Positions 6,871-9,448 of a DNA stretch of 9,448 nucleotides are shown one piece after another. The DNA is taken from assembly GCA_002306945.1 (NCBI GenBank), contig DBTH01000056.1, positions 1 through 9,448 of the forward strand, in the 5' to 3' direction. A program made the translations under genes and the position numbers. Numbering within the stretch: the stretch's first letter is position 1; each line of letters begins with the position of its first letter. This stretch comes from Methylacidiphilaceae bacterium UBA1321 (GTDB lineage Bacteria > Verrucomicrobiota > Verrucomicrobiia > Methylacidiphilales > UBA1321). A model generated the notes under the pieces. It was not told the origin of the DNA, ran no database searches, and saw only the letters and a program-made list of their open reading frames with translations.

Positions 6871-7125
6871 GAAAGTCAAAAGTAAACTCTCAAAAGTCAA
6901 AACCGCCACTAGCAGGTTACTGAAAAAGTCCAGAGGGTCAAAAATGACTCCGAAAAACACCATCAAAACACTCCGGTCATGTTGAGAAAATCGATCCTGA
7001 GTAATTTTATGAAGTCGTTTTTCGCTTCCATTTTGAGCGTTTTTAAAAACACCCCTTTTTCAGCAACCTGCTAGAGAAGAAACCACGGGGTGCCTTCTCT
7101 GATGCTTTTGACCTTTGACTTTTCT
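6871..7125. repeat. Degenerate heptamer repeats in inverted orientation
   Basis: Directly after the GH57 stop, 6871-6905 reads as 7-nt units GAAAGTC, AAAAGTA, AACTCTC, AAAAGTC, AAAACCG. The opposite side, 7105-7125, reads CTTTTGA, CCTTTGA, CTTTTCT, the reverse complement of the same pattern. They resemble short tandem heptamer repeats known from cyanobacteria and other bacteria. The two tracts form an inverted pair (about 14 of 16 matches over the best part) with the 6909-7074 element between them. The rest of the 313-bp gap up to the glycosyltransferase shows nothing else. Confidence 0.5.
6909..7074. mobile_element. 166-bp MITE-like palindromic element with CTAG ends
   Basis: CTAGCAGGTTACTGAAAAAG at 6909-6928 is the reverse complement of 7055-7074 with one mismatch in 20. 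A second, looser inverted pair lies inside (6938-6961 against 7011-7037: TCAAAA.TG....CGAAAAAC), so nearly the whole unit can fold on itself. The outermost CTAG is itself a palindrome and may be a 4-bp target duplication rather than part of the repeat; CTAG-like targets are known for some IS5-family elements, but the family here is only a guess. No coding sequence is present. It separates the galT/GH57 pair from the GT4 pair and could act as a barrier or terminator-like structure, which is an inference. Confidence 0.7.
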
Positions 7126-7208
7126 TCATTACTGTCCCACAAGAAAAGACTTCCCCCGCGACACCGCGCCGGTATCGTTGCGTGAATATTGTTTTGGCTT
7201 TTACTTCC

Positions 7209-8426
7209 GTGAAGATCGCACTGCTGCACTACACATTCTGGCCCGAGTTTGGCGGAGTCGAAAACATCGTCCGCGACCAGGCTCTTGCCCTCATCCGGCA
7301 CGAGCACGAAGTCCTCGTGCTGACCGGTTCCGGCAGCGACCCCCACGACGGTTACGCCTTTGCGGCCCTGCCTGAGCTCGCTTACGATTACCCGCTACAC
7401 GTCGAAGTCCGCAAGGTTCTCGACAGCGGCATGTGCGACCAGAATTTCAACAAGTACCGCGCTCTCCTTGTTGAAACCCTCCGCCCGGCGTTGGCCGAAG
7501 TCGATCTCACCATTGTCCACAATATCTTCACCACTCACTTCAATCTCGCCCTCACCGCCGCCCTCCACGACCTCGCGAAGGAACGGCGCATGATTGCCTG
7601 GACGCACGATCTCACCGCCACCAACACCGATTACGCCCTGCCCAATCCCGGCAAGATGCCATGGGCCGTCGTCAAGGCCGCCCCGGCTGGCGTTCCCTAT
7701 GTCGCCGTCAGCGAATTACGCAAAAGCGAAATCGAAAAGCACATCAAGCCGACGCCGCCGGTTACGGTCATTCCCGACGCCATCGACCTTGGCCGTTTCT
7801 TCCACCTCACACCCGAGATGGCCGAGTCGCTCGAAGCCCTCGCCCTTGAGGAACGCGACTACGTTTTTCTCACCCCGGCTCGCGTCATGCTCCGCAAAAA
7901 TCTCGATCTCGCCATCGAATTGACCAAGGCCATCCGGGAAAAAAACCTCAATCCGCTGCTGCTCATCACCGGGGCGGGAGAAACCAATAGCACCGCCGCC
8001 ACCGAGTACGGCAAATACCTCCGCCAATCGCTGCCCGAATCCCTTCGCCGCCACGTCGTCTTCGTCAACGACTTCTTCCCCGTCAAAGAAGAAACAATGC
8101 GCGACCTCTACTCCCTCAGCGATTGCCTTCTCTTCCCCTCGCGTCAGGAAGGTTTCGGCCTGCCCCTCATCGAAGCCGGACTTCACCACCTGCCCGTCTG
8201 GTGCAACGATATTCCCGCCTACCGGGCCGTCCGGGGCGAAGGCGCCTTCCTCATCGACAACGCCGCCAAACTCGACGAAGCCCTCGCCTGGCTCGAAAGT
8301 CAGGCCACCTTCCGTCTCCACCGCATCGCCCGCCGCCAGTACGACAGCCGCCACGTCTACCGCGAACATTACGTCCCCTTTTTCCATAATCTCATCAATA
8401 ATCCCACAACCCCCACACAACAATGA
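7209..8426 (+). CDS. Glycosyltransferase family 4 (GT-B fold)
   Basis: A cytoplasmic retaining glycosyltransferase of GT4 that transfers a sugar from a nucleotide donor to an unidentified acceptor. The N-terminal Rossmann domain opens with KIALLHYTFWPEFGGVENIV, holding the GGVE loop typical of GT4. The C-terminal donor-binding domain has VIPDAIDLGRF, then TPARVMLRKNLDLAIE with the conserved Arg and Lys, and RQEGFGLPLIEAG with the EX7E motif (E to E eight apart), the usual nucleotide-sugar site. There are no membrane segments. Two GTG starts are in frame: 7182 (414 aa, adding MNIVLAFTS) and 7209 (405 aa). Neither has a clear Shine-Dalgarno; I chose 7209 because the first beta-strand then begins at residue 2, as is usual. 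Its stop overlaps the start of the next gene (ATGA), implying translational coupling. Family is firm; product glycan is unknown. A role in alpha-glucan or disaccharide synthesis is suggested only by the neighbours. Confidence 0.88.
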   Translation: MKIALLHYTFWPEFGGVENIVRDQALALIRHEHEVLVLTGSGSDPHDGYAFAALPELAYDYPLHVEVRKVLDSGMCDQNFNKYRALLVETLRPALAEVDLTIVHNIFTTHFNLALTAALHDLAKERRMIAWTHDLTATNTDYALPNPGKMPWAVVKAAPAGVPYVAVSELRKSEIEKHIKPTPPVTVIPDAIDLGRFFHLTPEMAESLEALALEERDYVFLTPARVMLRKNLDLAIELTKAIREKNLNPLLLITGAGETNSTAATEYGKYLRQSLPESLRRHVVFVNDFFPVKEETMRDLYSLSDCLLFPSRQEGFGLPLIEAGLHHLPVWCNDIPAYRAVRGEGAFLIDNAAKLDEALAWLESQATFRLHRIARRQYDSRHVYREHYVPFFHNLINNPTTPTQQ

Positions 8427-9349
8427 TCGAAGAAATCAACTACCTCGGCTGGAAACGCAACCTTCTCCTGCGCCAAAACGGCGTCGAACTCGTCATCACT
8501 CTCGACGTCGGCCCCCGCCTCATCCGCTACGCCTTCGTCGGCGGACAAAACGTCTTCAAGGAATATCCCGAACAACTCGGCAAATCCGGTGAAAACGAAT
8601 GGCGCATCCGCGGTGGACACCGCTTCTGGACCGCTCCCGAAGCCGAACACAGCTACGACATCGACAATTCCCCCGTCAACTACGAAACCCTCGGCGGCGA
8701 CTCCATCCGCATCATCTCTCCCGCCACGAAATACGGCTACCAGAAGACCCTCCAGGTCACCATGGATCAGAACGGTTCTGTCACCACCGAGCACACCCTC
8801 AAAAACATCAGCGACAAACCGCTCGACATCACCCCCTGGTCGCTCTCCGTCATGACCGCCGGCGGCACCGCTGTTATCCCCCAACCGCCCTACCGTCCGC
8901 ACCCTGACGAACGCGAACCCGGCACCCCGCTCATCATGGAAGACTTCCTGCCCAACCGCAACGTCACCCTCTGGCCCTACACCTCACTGTGCGACCCCCG
9001 GTTCACCCTCGGCAACAGCTTCTGGCAAATCCGCCAGGACGCTAACGGCGCCGCCACCAAGATCGGCCTCAAACTCCCCAATACCTGGGTCGGCTACCAA
9101 CTCGACGGTGCGCTATTCCTCAAACACACCCCCTACATCGCCGAAAAAGCGGCCCTCTATCCCGACAACGGCGTCAACTTCGAACTCTTCACCAATAAAT
9201 TCATGCTCGAACTCGAGTGTCTTTCCCCGCTCGAACCCCTCGCGCCCGGAGCCACCCGCACTCTCGTGGAGAAATGGCAACTCCTGCACAAAGACGTCAA
9301 TTGGACCGACGAAAAGGCCGGTCGTGATTTTTTTGCTAGTCTTGCGTGA
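8423..9349 (+). CDS. Galactose-mutarotase-like beta-sandwich protein (DUF4380-like)
   Basis: A 308-aa protein that looks like the galactose mutarotase-like superfamily of sugar-binding beta-sandwiches, closest in feel to the DUF4380 type. Visible marks are an N-terminal strand pair with ELVITLDVGPRLIRYAF (22-38), a GGHRFWTAPE motif at 64-73, TTEHTLKNISDKPLDITPWS (121-140) typical of the superfamily's central sheet, and a conserved acidic stretch near the end (FELFTNKFMLELECLSPL, 253-270). The usual catalytic His/Glu pair of aldose 1-epimerase cannot be placed with confidence, so enzymatic activity is uncertain; it may bind or isomerise a sugar or glycan end. No signal peptide or membrane segment is seen. 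The ATG at 8423 overlaps the glycosyltransferase stop by 4 nt, so the two are almost surely coupled. The coding strand is markedly C-rich. The tRNA-His gene starts 29 nt after its stop. Confidence 0.75.
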   Translation: MIEEINYLGWKRNLLLRQNGVELVITLDVGPRLIRYAFVGGQNVFKEYPEQLGKSGENEWRIRGGHRFWTAPEAEHSYDIDNSPVNYETLGGDSIRIISPATKYGYQKTLQVTMDQNGSVTTEHTLKNISDKPLDITPWSLSVMTAGGTAVIPQPPYRPHPDEREPGTPLIMEDFLPNRNVTLWPYTSLCDPRFTLGNSFWQIRQDANGAATKIGLKLPNTWVGYQLDGALFLKHTPYIAEKAALYPDNGVNFELFTNKFMLELECLSPLEPLAPGATRTLVEKWQLLHKDVNWTDEKAGRDFFASLA

Positions 9350-9378
9350 AAACTTTGATTAAATAAGCCTTCACCGAT

Positions 9379-9448
9379 GGCGATCGTAGCTCAATGGTAG
9401 AGCTCCAGATTGTGATTCTGGCTGTTGCGGGTTCGAGTCCCGTCGATC
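9379..9448 (+). tRNA. tRNA-His (GTG), 3' end cut by window edge
   Basis: A cloverleaf can be drawn directly. The acceptor 5' strand is GCGATCG at 9380-9386, preceded by a genome-encoded G at 9379, fitting the extra G-1 of tRNA-His. The D stem is GCTC/GAGC (9389-9392/9400-9403). The anticodon stem is CCAGA/TCTGG with loop TTGTGAT and anticodon GTG at 9412-9414. The T arm is GCGGG-TTCGAGT-CCCGT at 9427-9443. The 3' acceptor strand begins CGATC at 9444-9448 and is cut by the window end, so the last two paired bases, the discriminator and any encoded CCA are not visible. Confidence 0.96.

Overview
The window reads as a chromosomal segment from a GC-moderate bacterium with strongly C-ending codons. 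The gene set, weak Shine-Dalgarno sequences and abundant small intergenic repeats would fit a member of the Verrucomicrobiota or wider PVC group. That placement is an inference from style, not from a marker gene. There are six convincing protein genes, one tRNA gene cut by the right edge, and three repeat-rich intergenic zones.

Layout. Bases 1-237 are AT-rich and hold a long inverted pair of a dispersed repeat. A metallo-beta-lactamase-fold hydrolase follows on the minus strand (238-1053). It is divergent from a SulP-family anion transporter with a C-terminal STAS domain (1274-2983); the 220 bases between them contain two small dyads and a candidate promoter. Bases 2984-3620 have no gene. They hold a 333-bp element with 26-bp terminal inverted repeats, inside which lies a second, much stronger inverted repeat. 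Then come galT-like nucleotidylyltransferase (3621-4640), a GH57 alpha-glucan-active enzyme (4709-6868), a 313-bp gap with a 166-bp MITE-like palindrome set between heptamer repeats, a GT4 glycosyltransferase (about 7182/7209-8426), a galactose-mutarotase-like protein overlapping it by ATGA (8423-9349), and tRNA-His(GTG) from 9379.

How the genes fit together. The four plus-strand genes from 3621 to 9349 look like a carbohydrate block: a hexose-1-phosphate/nucleotide-sugar transferase, an alpha-glucan hydrolase or transferase of the amylopullulanase-like GH57 group, a retaining GT4 glycosyltransferase, and a sugar-binding beta-sandwich protein. A role in intracellular alpha-glucan (glycogen/maltodextrin) turnover is reasonable but inferred. 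The hydrolase/transporter pair at the left looks unrelated.

I see no defence system, CRISPR array, prophage or clearly new machinery. The points most worth checking are the GalT homologue that has lost its expected non-catalytic zinc ligands (CxxC and a His) together, the two non-autonomous inverted-repeat elements, and the translationally coupled GT4/mutarotase-like pair.
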